From Apostichopus parvimensis (Eukaryota; Echinodermata; Holothuroidea; Aspidochirotida; Stichopodidae), in contig KN886742.1 of NCBI GenBank assembly GCA_000934455.1, forward strand, positions 1-64,000: a stretch of DNA of 64,000 nucleotides. The letters run 5' to 3'. Below the pieces are notes generated by a model that was not told where the DNA came from, searched no databases, and was given only the letters and a program-made list of their open reading frames with translations. Position 1 is the stretch's first letter; every line of letters starts with the position of its first letter. Below, piece after piece: positions 36,776-48,248 of this stretch. The position numbers and the translations under genes are program-made.

Positions 36776-37455
36776 ATATCTACTTTATTCCTGTCCTTGT
36801 GTACATCTACAGTAGCTGAGAGACTTTCATTTTGTCCTCCTATTCGTCTGCAGTAGCTGACAGACATTCATCCTGTCTTTTTGTACATCTACAGTAGCTG
36901 ACAGACATTCATCTTGTCTCTTTGTACATCTACAGTAGCTGACAGATTTTCATCTTGTCTTTTTGAACATCTAGAGTAACTGACAGATTTTCATCTTGTC
37001 TTTTTGTACATCTAGAGTATCTGACAGACATTCATCTTGTCTCTTTGTACATCTACAGTATCTGACAGACATTCATCTTGTCTCTTTGTACATCTACAGT
37101 AGCTGACAGACATTCATCCTGTCTTTTTGTACATCTACAGTAGCTGACAGACATTCATCTTGTCTCTTTGTACTGACAGATTTTCATCTTGTCTTTTTGT
37201 ACATCTACAGTAGCTGACAGATATTGATTTTGTCTCTTTGTACATCTACAGTATCTGACAGATTTTCATCTTGTCTTTTTGTACATCTACAGTAGCTGAT
37301 AGACATTGATTTTGTCTTTTTGTACATCTACAGTATCTGACAGACATTCATCTTGTCTTTTTGTACATCTACAGTAGCTGACAGACATTCATCTTGTCTC
37401 TTTGTACATCTACAGTAGCTGACAGATTTTCATCTTGTCATTTTCTACATCTAGA
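36776..37455 (+). repeat. 41-bp minisatellite, ~16 copies
   Basis: Units built on TGTACATCTACAGTAGCTG then ACAGACATTCATCTTGTCTC. ACATCTACAG is at 37090 and 37131, exactly 41 bases apart. Variant bases are interspersed: GATTTTCA for GACATTCA, and TATCTGAC for TAGCTGAC. One unit is shortened near 37171. The first and last units are most diverged, as expected for an array that turns over in its middle. Confidence 0.95.
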
Positions 37456-39870
37456 GTAGAAATCTAGAGTTTGATATATACATCCTTTGGTATTGTTACA
37501 GTTGAGGACTCTCTCTTCTTGATAGGGTACATAATACTACCTGGCAGCTTTCTTCTATCTCATCACCAACCCTTGTACAACAGTACTACTAAGTCCATCT
37601 GTCCAATTTGATGTAAGACCTGTAGATTGTCCAGTTGTAGGCTATTTCATCCAGACCTGCTGTCCATACATATATGCAGCTAAAGAACTTAAATGATATT
37701 TATTGATTCCACATGAGCTAAAACTGTTATGCGATATACATGTACATTCATCCAACATGAAGAGTCAGCCACAAGCCCTTGTGCTTACCCCGTATGCATA
37801 TATTTGGCTGCTATATAACGTTGCAAAATAGTTGCCTTCACAGTCTGTGAATACAGACTTTATTGAACTATCTAATCAGCTTAAAGCCTTGAAAATTGTT
37901 CACAAGTATGGATTACATGTTTACACAGTCATGTATCGAAAAGAATTGTACTATTCCAAGAACAGACATTTTACCAAGTAATTGCTAAACATTAAAAGGA
38001 TCGAAGGTCAGTAGTATAATTTTGCATGATCATCTATTAAAGTACTATATTGATATTTTTTTTTTGAGTAGGATCAATATAAAATAAATTCAACACATAT
38101 TTTCCTTTCCCTTTGAAGTTACCCTACGAAAGAAAATAATATTTCTTGTATGAAACGTGCAAAACGATACCTAATAATTGTCTATTTCTTTAGAGAAATT
38201 TACAAGTTAATGCAAAGAATTAAAGGCTGCCACCTCATCACACATTGGGAATTAACCCAAGATCCTGTCTTGCTTCAAGTCTTGCTATCTTAAACAGTGT
38301 TTTTGTTGTGTACAGTCTTGTTTCTCATTCACCCTCCATTGAACATGTTATCACAGTTCAATTGCTACGAAAACCTGTTTTGGTTTCTCCCGTAAATTGA
38401 TCGAGTTAACATCATACGCACCAGCTGTTTGTTCAGGGAATGAAGATTGGCTTGAAATTTTATTCTGTAAGCCTATGGAGGAAGCCTTGTTGGTGAAATT
38501 ATTTATGCAGTAAAAAATAGACTGATCTCACAGCCTTGCATGTGTTAACTATCTGGTAGCAGCCATTTTTCTTGAGTTTTGATTTTAGCTATAATATTAT
38601 TTTCCATATAAGGATGACTACATTAGTCATCATCAATTAATGTATAGCCCAATTATATGAACATATATCATTTCAGTTTTAATCTGTTGCTTAAAAGCCT
38701 CCCTCCACCACTCAAGCTCCAACCCCCCCCCCCCTCCGAAAACAAAGGAGGTGTCTTTGTTAATTAGTTACTTTTTACAATGTCATGTTAGTGGCTTATC
38801 CTTGCTTTTTATCTGTTGCTCATTTATATGGCAAAGAAACTTAGCAGATTAAACTGGTTGTTTCCCTCCCCTTTAGGTTGCATACCTTCATGACCACGTA
38901 AGTTACCATCTTTGCAGGTTATGGCAGTAACTGTCCATAGTGTCAATGTATACTACTATAGCTGATACCCTGGCCAAATCTATCCTGGCAGTGATGTGAT
39001 ACAGCCTTAAGTATAAACGGTACAACCGTTTTGTTTTTGATAAAGGCAGCCTACGTTCCAACTTCCTTCTCGAGAACGCCCTTTACAATCTGGCCTGTGA
39101 AACAAAATTAGCCTAACAGGTATTCACATGTAGTCCAATGCTCCCAGGTATGTAGACTCATTTAACAGCACCTTACCATCCTGTCCTGCATTTAGGTATA
39201 GCCACTAGACTTTGGTTCTTAGATCTGGCCCTGTGTTCTTAAGAAATGTTTCTCGCAGGTCTTGTAGAAATTTAATTGAGAGCACATTGCAATTATAACT
39301 ATTAGAGCCCTCTGCAAAAATTCAAATTTTAGTATGGGTGCAAAAATAGCCAAGTTTCTCTTTAAAATCCCTTTCCCCCGCCTCTATTTGGGTTTTGCAT
39401 CATTGAAACTGTGGCGTCATCCCTGGTGACAATTGGTAATTATGAAAGTACTGTGACTGCATGACCTCAACATAAAAACCCAAGATATCACAATTTGATT
39501 TAACACAAGACTTTTAATTTTTGCTCTTACCAAAATTTCTGTACTCTCTCTGAAATTTTGTTTAATACAAATCCATCGTTGATTTATGTGAACAAAGTTA
39601 TTTTTTGTTAATATCGCAAACTGTAAATTATTGAGTTGGATTTATTGCTCCCCATAGTTCATTCTCAACATCTAAGAGTCATTAGATATGCGTATTGCAG
39701 CTTTAAATCTTTTTATATCTTGGTTGTATATATGCATTTGCCACCATATATTTTACTAGCTGTCAGGTTTTAGACATTTTTCAGTCTCTAAGACAGGAAT
39801 ATTTCCATCATTCCGTTTAAGCCTATCGAAGTCTTGTGATTGAGTTACATTTTAAGGACACAAAGGTAAT
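37456..39870. other. Unique AT-rich DNA, no supported gene
   Basis: No gene recognised. It holds a 12-base C run (38723-38734) and slightly CpG-bearing stretches at 38330-38430 and 39030-39090. Confidence 0.5.
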
Positions 39871-41204
39871 ATATAACTTAATTTTCTCCCATCGTTGTAC
39901 TTCTGGTTAGAAATGTTGGCGTTTGATTTATTCAGGAGAGCTTGGCCTAGATATATAGCGGGTACAAAAGTCTTATTTTTTTGGCGCTATCATTTTCTAT
40001 GTTCCCTCTGTGATCTAGTTCTCAGGGCACGTTTTCCTGATCAGATTGTCTTTTTTATTTATATTTCTTTCAATTTCTTCTTCTTCTTTTTTTTTTGGAA
40101 GATAAGGCCCTTTTTTTTTCTTCTTTTTTTTTGTAGGAGCTTTGACCTAAATACTTTGAAGTAAAAGCTTCAAGGCAAATAAGGTCTACCTTTGTCTGTG
40201 AAATTACAAGATAAAGGTCATTGCTTTTAGGGCAAAGCGGCAGTGGTTAGATAAAGGTCCAACATTTTTCTTTCTAAGATCATGTTTGATTTGCATTTAG
40301 TTTGGCAAAGATACAGGAAACAAACATTTAACGAACCAAAACAGTAATTTATGACAGCTGGTTAAAGCAAAGATGTCTCTAATTCCACAAAAAATACACC
40401 AAAAGTGATGAAATTAGTTAAAGGACAAACGTTAATCAAAAGGACCTTGCTGAATGAAATATAATTCAACACTTGAAACGCTTGGGAAGCAAAATTTTCT
40501 GGATTCAATTAAAATGTTAATAACTTAAGTGAATGAATTTGCGGCATTTGTAATTAGATACACGCCAAAATTTTTGGTATTAGATTAAAAGAGACACAAT
40601 AACCAAACCATCGTCTTTGGTCTATAATAAGTGTAATAAACAACTTATCCAAACAGGTTACAAAGAAAAAGCTTATTCTAATTGCGAGATATCATCGATT
40701 TAATGTTGCTTCACACAATAAAGACTTTTAGACTTGATCAATGACATCATAGAGGCACATATGTGTAAGTAAATTCAAGTTTCAAGTATATTAAAGATGT
40801 AAAATCCAGTTTAAATATATGAAAGTACATATTTGTAAATCTGGGATAAACTATATAAAAATTAATTTTTTTTATATATTTTTTTATTTATTCCAGTATA
40901 AATATAAATTCATAAATAGGATAAGAAGTACATAAAGGAAACATATAATTACAGTGATTAGTCAGAGGTCAAATTTGAAAATATTAAAGTATACTAAAGA
41001 TATCAATATTGAATATGAAAATATCATATAAGTATACGGGCTCAAACCAAGTTCTTCGATCCTGACTTTTACAATGATTGTAAACTTCATGGGAGACTCT
41101 GGTCAATTGGGTATGGGGTCACTTTCTCTATTTTAACTTTTCAAGGAATGGATGATCCAATGAAAGATCAACATCTGAGCTTTAATTCGCTAGTAAACGT
41201 TAAA
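39871..41204. other. Unique AT-rich DNA, possible conserved stretch 40150-40740
   Basis: At 40080-40135 the plus strand is a poly-T and CTT run. From 40150 to 40740 the DNA is repeat-free and carries many short sites of the kind seen in developmental enhancers: AGATAAAGGTC twice, GACAGCTGG, ATCAAAAGG. There is no gene. The region around 40860-41040 is very AT-rich. Confidence 0.3.
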
Positions 41205-41382
41205 GAGTTCGACTCACTCCAAGATTAATGTATGTCGTCCAGTTACAGAGTTGTTGACAATTGACAATTCATAATCATTGACGTTAAATATGAATCTAAG
41301 AGACTGACTTCGGTCAGCTTGCGGCTTTGATAAGCCAATGAGGTTTCTTCGCAAGTTCCTGCTTGCAGGAGGATCTAAAATT
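41205..41382 (+). mobile_element. tRNA-derived SINE, 5'-truncated (copy D)
   Basis: Sense-strand copy that begins at the B box (GTTCGACTCAC at 41207-41217) and lacks the A-box part. The body follows with CTGACTTCGGTCAG (41303-41316) and CCTGCTTGCAGG. The tail is short (AAAATTCATAGG) and not repetitive, so it has decayed. It breaks in the same tRNA-like head as copy A. Confidence 0.9.
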
Positions 41383-41759
41383 CATAGGAAAAGTAAACAT
41401 TAAAGGGATAATAAACATTAAAGGTATCTGTTGCAGCATCTAGATATGGAATTTTTTTTTTATAAGTGGGTGGTCGAGTCGGTCGAAATGTTAAATCCGT
41501 TAAATTTATAGAAGTTATATTGAAAATAATTGAATAGTTTGTCCTTTCAGGAGCTTTGTTGTTTATGCTCTATTATAGCTAATTTCACACCCCCGTAGAG
41601 CCCTACCTCGCGCCCCAAGGAGTTCATGCACCCCAGGTTAAGAAAAGGGATGTTGTAAAAAGATATATGTATATATGTTAACAAATAAATTGTCATAAAT
41701 TCAGGGTAAAAGTCAGCTTTAACGTTTCTAGCCAACAATTTCATGAATCTTTAATCATA
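41383..41759. other. Unique AT-rich DNA, nothing recognised
   Basis: ATTAAAGG words occur three times near 41398-41435. Otherwise nothing recognised. Confidence 0.5.
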
Positions 41760-42630
41760 CCCCTTTAATTACAAGGAAGGTTAACTGCTTTTTACCCAAT
41801 CATGAGTTGAGGTTTACACCCGGAAAACCAACAGGAAGATGACATAAATTGCCGAAAGCAATTAATGTGAACCGTTAACAATTACGGAGTCATGACTGAC
41901 GAAAAAGCCACATAATTAATTTGATTTTAAAATAGAAAATGCTTGTCTCATTTTGCAGCAGATTTATATTTCTTGGTACTACAATGGTATGTGGTGGCTC
42001 ATAGAGGAAGTGGTTATTATGCATGCCCCAAAAAGTGTGGAAGTGGTTTTTGGAAATTTACGTTAAAGCAGTGGCCTGCGACAATTTCTGCAAGAGAAAG
42101 ATCTATCCAAGTGGAGGACAAAATCTGTACTAGTTTGTTTGCATCAGCCATGGATTTTTCTATTACTTTCGTTTAGGGCAAGAGAAAGGCATCGGTCGGA
42201 GCAAAGTGCCAGATAGAATAACAATCTGTATAACTAGATTGAGCGATATATACAGTGTCGGTAGGCGGGGATTTTCATGAGCCTCTAAAAGGCCGTGAAG
42301 ATCTTCACGAGGGAATTATTTATCCAGTATCGCATCGCAAAACAATATGCAAACTGGTTTAAATTGCTAATATTCAAGTTAACAGATTTGCAGCTTTTTT
42401 GGTAACAGGAGAACCCCTGTGGTGTTTTATAAGAGACAACATTTCAGACTACTTGAATAATCAATTTAATTCCCTCTACAATGCCCAATTAGTGTTACAA
42501 TGTGAGCCAATTGTTTTGTCAGGCGGGAGTGAATTCTTTCATTCGGGCAAGAACATCGTGCATTTATATAGACGGTTGTTTATAGATTTTTTTTTATCCA
42601 TCATCGAGACGATTTAGCCGTTCGTAGTTT
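41760..42630. promoter_or_regulatory. Repeat-free blocks with dense short sites
   Basis: Two adjoining blocks (41760-42140 and 42180-42620) free of repeats, with homeodomain-like TAATTA/ATTAAT words and CpGs. At 42294-42309 there is a perfect 16-base palindrome, CGTGAAGATCTTCACG. Open frames of 72-77 codons here (41943-42176, 42399-42617) have no recognised domain. Candidate regulatory DNA. Confidence 0.25.
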
Positions 42631-43419
42631 TGCATCTGCCAGTAGATACTAAGTTCAGAGGCTGACTTAAAGGTGATCTGTATTACTCCCAACTCTGCTA
42701 GTAAGACCAATAAATGGCCAGCTATGGCCCCCCCACCCCCCACACCCCCCTCCCCCGGCAAATGTAACTCATGACTGTCTGGCTGTGAATTGTTGGAAAC
42801 GTTGGAATCCCATTTTACAGAACCTCTAGGATGAAGGGCTCTGAAAAGTGCATGCAGTTTTGCTAGCCAAGTTTGAATACGAGGAAAGAGTCAATTTAAA
42901 TCTCATCTGCAAGTGATAATCAGCCCATAATCTTGCACTAATGAGTTCTGAGGGCTGTTAAAGGGCCATTAGGATTGAGTACCCTTTCACAATCAAGGTA
43001 TAATGAGAAGTTGTCTTTCTTTTTCTTTGCTTTAAAACCATCAAAATTTTATAACGATTTGGGGGAAAAATATTTGTAATTTAGTTATATTTGTTCAGGT
43101 CCCTTATTGTTTCTTGTACAATTTACAGTAACTTACCATCAAATTTTTGATGAACTTTGAATGTTAAACTGCATCTGGAAGGGGAAGTATTAATTCTTGA
43201 AAAGAGAATTTCAAATTCTATAAACCAAACATCACCTCGTACTTTTACAGCTCTTCCGTTCATCAGACTATCACGTACATCAGCCCCCCCCCTCCCCCAC
43301 CCAGTAGTTTTATTGCTCTAAAGTCATTCTTCTACCTTGCCATTGCATGAAAGATGTGGCAAAAAAGCAATATAAAGACCAAAAAAGAAGCTCAACAGAG
43401 ATTTATAGGGGATTGACAC
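42631..43419. other. Unique AT-rich DNA with C-rich runs
   Basis: C-rich runs lie at 42729-42757 and 43284-43302. No gene recognised. Confidence 0.5.
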
Positions 43420-43635
43420 AAGTTGGTTATATTTAGATGTGCCTGGAGCTGTTGGTACAATTAAAACCCGTGGATTTGATTTCTGTGGGATGTATCCGGG
43501 GCGGTCACGGTGGTTATCGGTTGACAAGTTCATCACTCAGGATGTTTTCTTTACTTATATCTTACATTGCAAATGAAATATGGAGGGATGTAAGAATCGG
43601 TGGGAATTATTTTGACACTAAACTATGAAATGCGC
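43420..43635. promoter_or_regulatory. CpG-containing unique block, possible regulatory DNA
   Basis: Short non-repetitive block with CpGs (ATCCGGGGCGGTCACGG, TTATCGGTTG) and overlapping open frames on both strands (63-70 codons) without recognised motifs. Confidence 0.25.
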
Positions 43636-44735
43636 AGGATGTAATCAACTTGATTTATTACTTTTAATTTATATCTGTGGTTTTAATAATATTCTGAATC
43701 ACTTTTGAAAACTGTGTTTGATATGGATTGATGGATGTCACGTTGATGGAATTTTTCACAATTGAGAATTAAGTTTAGATAGGAGTTTAAATAAATCATT
43801 AACAGGTGTCAGATTGGTACCAATTTGATATTTTGTCAGATAAATCCTTGAACATAGCACTGCAGGTGTTTTTTTGTGGTGTTGCGTTATAAAAATTAAC
43901 CAGTTATTGATACAACAAGACTATGGCTGGCATTGTTTCAAGTTGAGCCTTTGTAAAGTTCCGTTCTGTATTGATGTCAAGACACTCACATAAACAAAAA
44001 TTGTTGTTTTATTCTACCATAGTTCTGCATGTTGTATTATCTAATAGCATCCCTTTTGTATGATTTCATATTGAAGAAAACAATAAGAAGACTTTTTAAG
44101 GAAAATTGATCAATTAACTCATCAAATATCCTTCATGTAGTTTTCTTTATATATCTTCCACTGCATGATGTTGTTCATAGAGGTGCTAGCACCAAGTTCA
44201 TGAAGATGGCGACAAAAATGTTAATAATGAAGAGAAACATCTGTTGTAAATTGTACCAAAGACCTTAATTATTAAAGCTAATAGAAATCTGTTATATTTC
44301 AGGACTGTACAGTTAGTTTCATGCAAACACCGCATCCAGCCTGACTTACTTTTGTAACTTGGCCATGTATGTTTGTATGGTAACAAGGATTACACTGCAG
44401 GTTTAAAACACTTTGGAATTGTTGTCCCTTTTTGGGGGGGAGGGGGGGGCGGGCTGTATGAGAGAAAACTTTGGATGGGAATAGTTTGGATTATTTGTTC
44501 AACTTTTATACAGAAGAAAATCATTATTTTGTTAGCCAGGCATGAAATTAAAACCTTCTCAGATGTTATATTTCATTGCCTCAGACCTGCCCATACTCCT
44601 TCATTTATCCATGGATTAGCAATATAACACTCATTAAGAAGATCTTAAATACCTAGATGGTTATTGAATTTATGCACAACTTATAGAAAGTTTTGCAAAT
44701 TGTTATACCTTCAGTCTTATAACTATATAAGGACC
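43636..44735. other. Unique AT-rich DNA, nothing recognised
   Basis: Includes a G-rich run (44434-44452). No gene recognised. Confidence 0.5.
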
Positions 44736-44737
44736 CT

Positions 44738-45227
44738 AACAGTTATGTGTTCTTTGATTGTATAGGGACTAGCACAGCTTTGTTCATGAATGTACAGGGA
44801 CCAGAACAGCTCTGTGTTTATGATTGTATAGCGACCAGAACAGGTCTGTGTTCTTTGATTGTATAGGGACCAGAACAGCTCTGTGTTTATGATTGTATAG
44901 CGACCAGAACAGGTCTGTGTTTTTGATTGTATAGGGACCAGAACAGCTCTGTTTATGATTGTATAGGGGCCCGAACAGTTCTGTTCTTGATTGTATAGGG
45001 ACCAGAACAGCTCTGTGTTTATTATTGTATAGTGATCAGCACAGCCCTGTGTTTTTATTGTACAGGGGCCAGAACAGCTCTGTTTTTTATGATTGTATAG
45101 GGGCCAGAACAGCTCTGTGTTCAAGATTGTACAGGGACCAGAACAGCTCTGTGTTCATGACTTTAGGGACTAGAACAGGTCTGTGTTTATGATTGTACAG
45201 GGACCAGAACAGCTCTGTGTTCATGAA
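44738..45227 (+). repeat. 34-35-bp minisatellite, first block (~14 copies)
   Basis: Units of GATTGTATAGGGACCAGAAC then AGCTCTGTGTTTAT, 34-35 bases apart (44822, 44857, 44891). Both strands give long repeat-encoded frames, such as NTELFWSLYN on minus. This is the first of two blocks. The second, at 45605-45731, lies beyond the N gap. Confidence 0.95.
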
Positions 45228-45554
45228 TAAAAAGCTGAGTGGATGGATGTTGCTAAGTTTCCCTCACATGTACAGCAAGGAGGCCTTAAATATGGGAAGT
45301 CAACTTGTGTAACAAGTAGAAGTGAAATGTTTAGGTGGTATCTGTATATTGTTCTGTTTACATACATGATAGTCCATTTCTGCAATGTATATAAACTGTT
45401 ATGAAATATTTTGATTTTTGAAATACTGCCCTCAGTTAAGCTTCCACTGTCCTATTGAAGCAACTAGATTTTCAATAGTGCCCTCTATTAACCTCATTGA
45501 CTTTGTCCAATTGAACAGTAGCTCACTGAATGAAAGATGGAAGTCTGAGGTTTA
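45228..45554 (+). repeat. Local duplication, left copy (cut by gap)
   Basis: Single-copy flank of the minisatellite, starting AAAGCTGAGTGGATGGATG and running through ACTGCCCTC and GTGCCCTCTATTAACCTC to GTCTGAGGTTTA, where the N gap begins. It matches the right copy at 45735-46029 in the same order. The left copy has an extra stretch of about 28 bases near 45293-45322. Confidence 0.9.
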
Positions 45555-45604
45555 NNNNNNNNNNNNNNNNNNNNNNNNNNNNNNNNNNNNNNNNNNNNNN
45601 NNNN
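45555..45604. other. Assembly gap, 50 N
   Basis: Exactly 50 N. It falls between the left copy of the local duplication and the second minisatellite block, where an assembler would be expected to fail. Exactly 50 N suggests a placeholder rather than a measured length. Confidence 0.97.
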
Positions 45605-45731
45605 GACCAGAACAGTCTGTGTTTATGATTGTATAGCGACCAGAACAGGTCTGTGTTTATGATTGTATAGGTAACAGAACAGCTCTGTTTATGATTGTAC
45701 AAGGACCAGAACAGTTCTGTGTTCATGATTA
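45605..45731 (+). repeat. 34-35-bp minisatellite, second block (~4 copies visible)
   Basis: The same unit as at 44738-45227 (GACCAGAACAG...CTGTGTTTATGATTGTATAG). Its left end is lost in the N gap, so its true copy number is unknown. Confidence 0.95.
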
Positions 45732-45734
45732 CAA

Positions 45735-46029
45735 AGCTGAGTGGATGGATGTTGCTAAGTTTCCCTCACATGTACAGCAAAGAAGCATTAAGTATTTAAG
45801 TGAAATGTTAAGGTAGTGTCTATATATTGTTCTGTGTACATACATGATAGTCCATTTCTGCAATGTAAACTGTTATGAAATATTTTGATTTTTGAAATAC
45901 TGCCCTCAATTTTAAGCTTCCACTGTCCTATTGATGCAACTAGATTTTCAATAGTGCCCTCTATTAACCTCATTGACTTTGTCCAATTGAACAGTAGCTC
46001 ACTGAATGAAAGATGGAAGTCTGAGGTTT
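45735..46029 (+). repeat. Local duplication, right copy
   Basis: Matches 45228-45554 at roughly 90% by eye, from AAAGCTGAGTGGATGGATG to GTCTGAGGTTTA. It continues past the point where the left copy enters the gap. With the minisatellite block, the duplicated segment is at least 400 bases. The frames around 45788-46103 are not genes. Confidence 0.9.
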
Positions 46030-46289
46030 ATCATACAGATCACTCTGCACATAAATTATTATGTGGTTTGTGTAAGAATTTCCCCTCCTGCATAATAAAC
46101 TGAATCTCCTTGGTTGAGTTATGTGGGGATCATTCATTTGAGAGAATCTTGAGTGTGACTATTGTGTAAAGATTAACATATCATTAAGGCTATCATCACC
46201 GATGAATTTGCTTAGTATTTGATATGCGTAGGTTTGGAATATAACAGGTGTACTGATTATACCTGTACTATGCATGGATAACTTTAGCT
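46030..46289. other. Unique AT-rich DNA, nothing recognised
   Basis: Unduplicated flank to the right of the local duplication, as far as the gap allows that to be judged. Confidence 0.4.
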
Positions 46290-46735
46290 AACAGCTACAT
46301 ACTCCATAATAACAAGGCACTGCTACTTTCTTTACCATGATGAAATGCAGCCTCTACTCTCTCTCTCTATACAGCAGTAACAGGTATTTGCTTTTCTCTT
46401 AGTTTAATAAGGTCAGCTCTTAGTTGCCAATATTACAGAGAGTTGCTACTACCTATAAATAGGGAGCTACATGCTAACACCTATAAGATACAGTATAGCC
46501 ACTACGCACTTGCTATATTAACAGGCATCTGCTACTCCTTGACTATAACAATGAGCTGCTATGCTTGCGTAATAGTAAGCTGCTATTCCCTTGTTTTGAT
46601 AAAAACTAAACAAGCCTCAGCTAATTGTTCAAGTACAGGTGATAATTGGAAACTGCCACACCAGTACTATAATAACCAGCTGCTATGCCTTTGTTTATAA
46701 CAGGGAAAAGCTACTCCCTTACTGAGATAAAATGT
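46290..46735 (+). repeat. Decayed minisatellite, ~25-35-bp units
   Basis: The motif ATAACAGG then AGCTGCTACTCCCTTG recurs in altered forms: ACAAGGCACTGCTACTTTC (46311), ACAGGCATCTGCTACTCC (46520), AATGAGCTGCTATGC (46549), GTAAGCTGCTATTCCC (46576), AACCAGCTGCTATGCC (46674) and AGGGAAAAGCTACTCCC (46702). Spacing is uneven because of indels and substitutions. The 85-codon frame at 46443-46700 is a product of the array. Confidence 0.75.
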
Positions 46736-47029
46736 ACTTTATTCCTTAAAGATGTTAATTTGGGGATTTTTTTGGGGGGAGGGGTGAGGGGTGAGAGAGA
46801 TGCATTACCATTCGGCTTAAGAAGTGATGGTTTCTTTATTAGCTCCCTAATCTCCCACACTCTATGCTTATCTTAACTGGTTTAATTGAATCATCAAAAT
46901 TTCTCATAAAAACAGAGGATCATACGTACTTCTTCGGTAAATCTTTCTTTTTCCCTGCATTGTTTCTTCCTTAGCTTGATATAGATCCCCATGGATCCTG
47001 AAAATTAGATTCCTGACTAATTCCACTAA
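46736..47029. other. Unique DNA, nothing recognised
   Basis: Short G-rich run at 46773-46793. No gene recognised. Confidence 0.4.
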
Positions 47030-47400
47030 TTCAGATTTTGACTATCTTTCTTCGTCTGTTTTCTCTTTGACCCTCTCGACACACATCGCAATCTCCTCCG
47101 TCTCTCGTTGAGGGTGTCCCCCCCGTCAATGTTATTAAGTCACAGATGATATATATTTTAATACCCAGTGGCCTCCCTACCTCTCTGCTCCTCTGACATG
47201 GCTGACGGCCAGTGTACTATGTGACATGATTAGTCGCATACGACCATTGTTTTGGACGTTATGTCATGTTGTCATTTGACTCTCAGCGACGTCTCGGTGA
47301 AATGTCCCCACGAGTAGTTTGTGCAGTTGCTCTGTTTCTGTCGGACCTCTCGTAAAATTGATTTTTTTTTCTTCTTTTTCTCTCTTTCTCTTTACTTCAG
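47030..47400. promoter_or_regulatory. CpG-containing block ending in a strong acceptor tract
   Basis: Repeat-free, CpG-bearing (CTCTCGACACACATCGC, ACTCTCAGCGACGTCTCGG, TGTCGGACC). The last 40 bases (47361-47400) are an almost pure pyrimidine tract ending in ACTTCAG, one of the best splice acceptors in the window. The block could be an upstream exon or regulatory DNA. Confidence 0.3.
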
Positions 47401-47560
47401 AGGATGGGTTTAAACATTTGCATCCATATATCGAACTGTTTTGAAAAGAATGTTTGCACAGCTTTTGGTCTAAAAGGCAATTTGATTAAAATAGCAAGGG
47501 TTTTCTGTCTTTATATTCGCTCTTTAATTTTTCTTTGTGTGCAGCGTGTGTCTTTTGCAG
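47401..47560 (+). CDS. Candidate internal exon, 160 bp
   Basis: Bounded by the strong acceptor at 47400 and by GCAG|GTAATT (GT at 47561). One frame stays open across all 160 bases and beyond (ATG at 47404, stop at 47587), with a product starting MGLNICIHISNCFEKNVC followed by a hydrophobic stretch. I recognise no domain. The donor is only moderate, and an internal TGTGCAG near 47543 is a competing acceptor. The composition does not look strongly coding, so this may be chance next to a real acceptor-like tract. Confidence 0.15.
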
Positions 47561-48244
47561 GTAATTGCAATGTTCCGAATGGCTGTTAATGTTGAGAGGA
47601 AATCTGAAATCGTGCCAATACATGGTTGACTCATTTGATGGCATGTCATTGTATAAAGTGACACCCCTTGTTCTTGCGTTGTATAATAATTTCTAGCATG
47701 TCAGATATATATATATAAATATCATGTGTGTGAATCCTCGCTGAGATGAATTAAACACTATCCTGCTTACATGGAAAGCTGCCTGAAGTTGATTGCTTAA
47801 TGACACTTATTGGAAAGTGTTGCATATTTAGGTCAAAACTACATCTTTACAAAATTTTGTATGTGGAGAGAAAAAAATTGTCAAAGTTTGGGAGAATTTG
47901 AGTTTTATGAATGCATATTTAATCAACAGCAGAGTTAGTGATCCATCAGTATTTATAGCAATTGCGCTAACTTATCATAGCTGCAATGGGCAGCTATGTG
48001 CCTGATTGGATAAAGGCCACCTGCAGTTGTGTAGTCTATTAGTTATAAGCCATTGGAGATGTGCCTGCTTAGCATCGTAAAACATCGACACTGTTTGCAA
48101 TCAGCGTGAAAATATCAAAGCGCAAAACAAAGGAAACATAACAAGGTTTCACCCCCCCCCCGACCGATTCTATGACATCACAAATGGACAAAATGGCAGT
48201 TCCCTGAAATAATATTTCAGACCTGATACCAGCTCTGTCAATCG
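47561..48244. other. Unique AT-rich DNA, nothing recognised
   Basis: A 10-base C run lies at 48152-48161. No gene recognised. Confidence 0.5.
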
Positions 48245-48248
48245 TTAA

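Noticed and set aside
44723-45192. Open frames with repeated NTELFWSLYN or similar peptides
   Set aside because: Produced by the 34-35-bp minisatellite on both strands; the repeated peptide follows the DNA unit and has no family.
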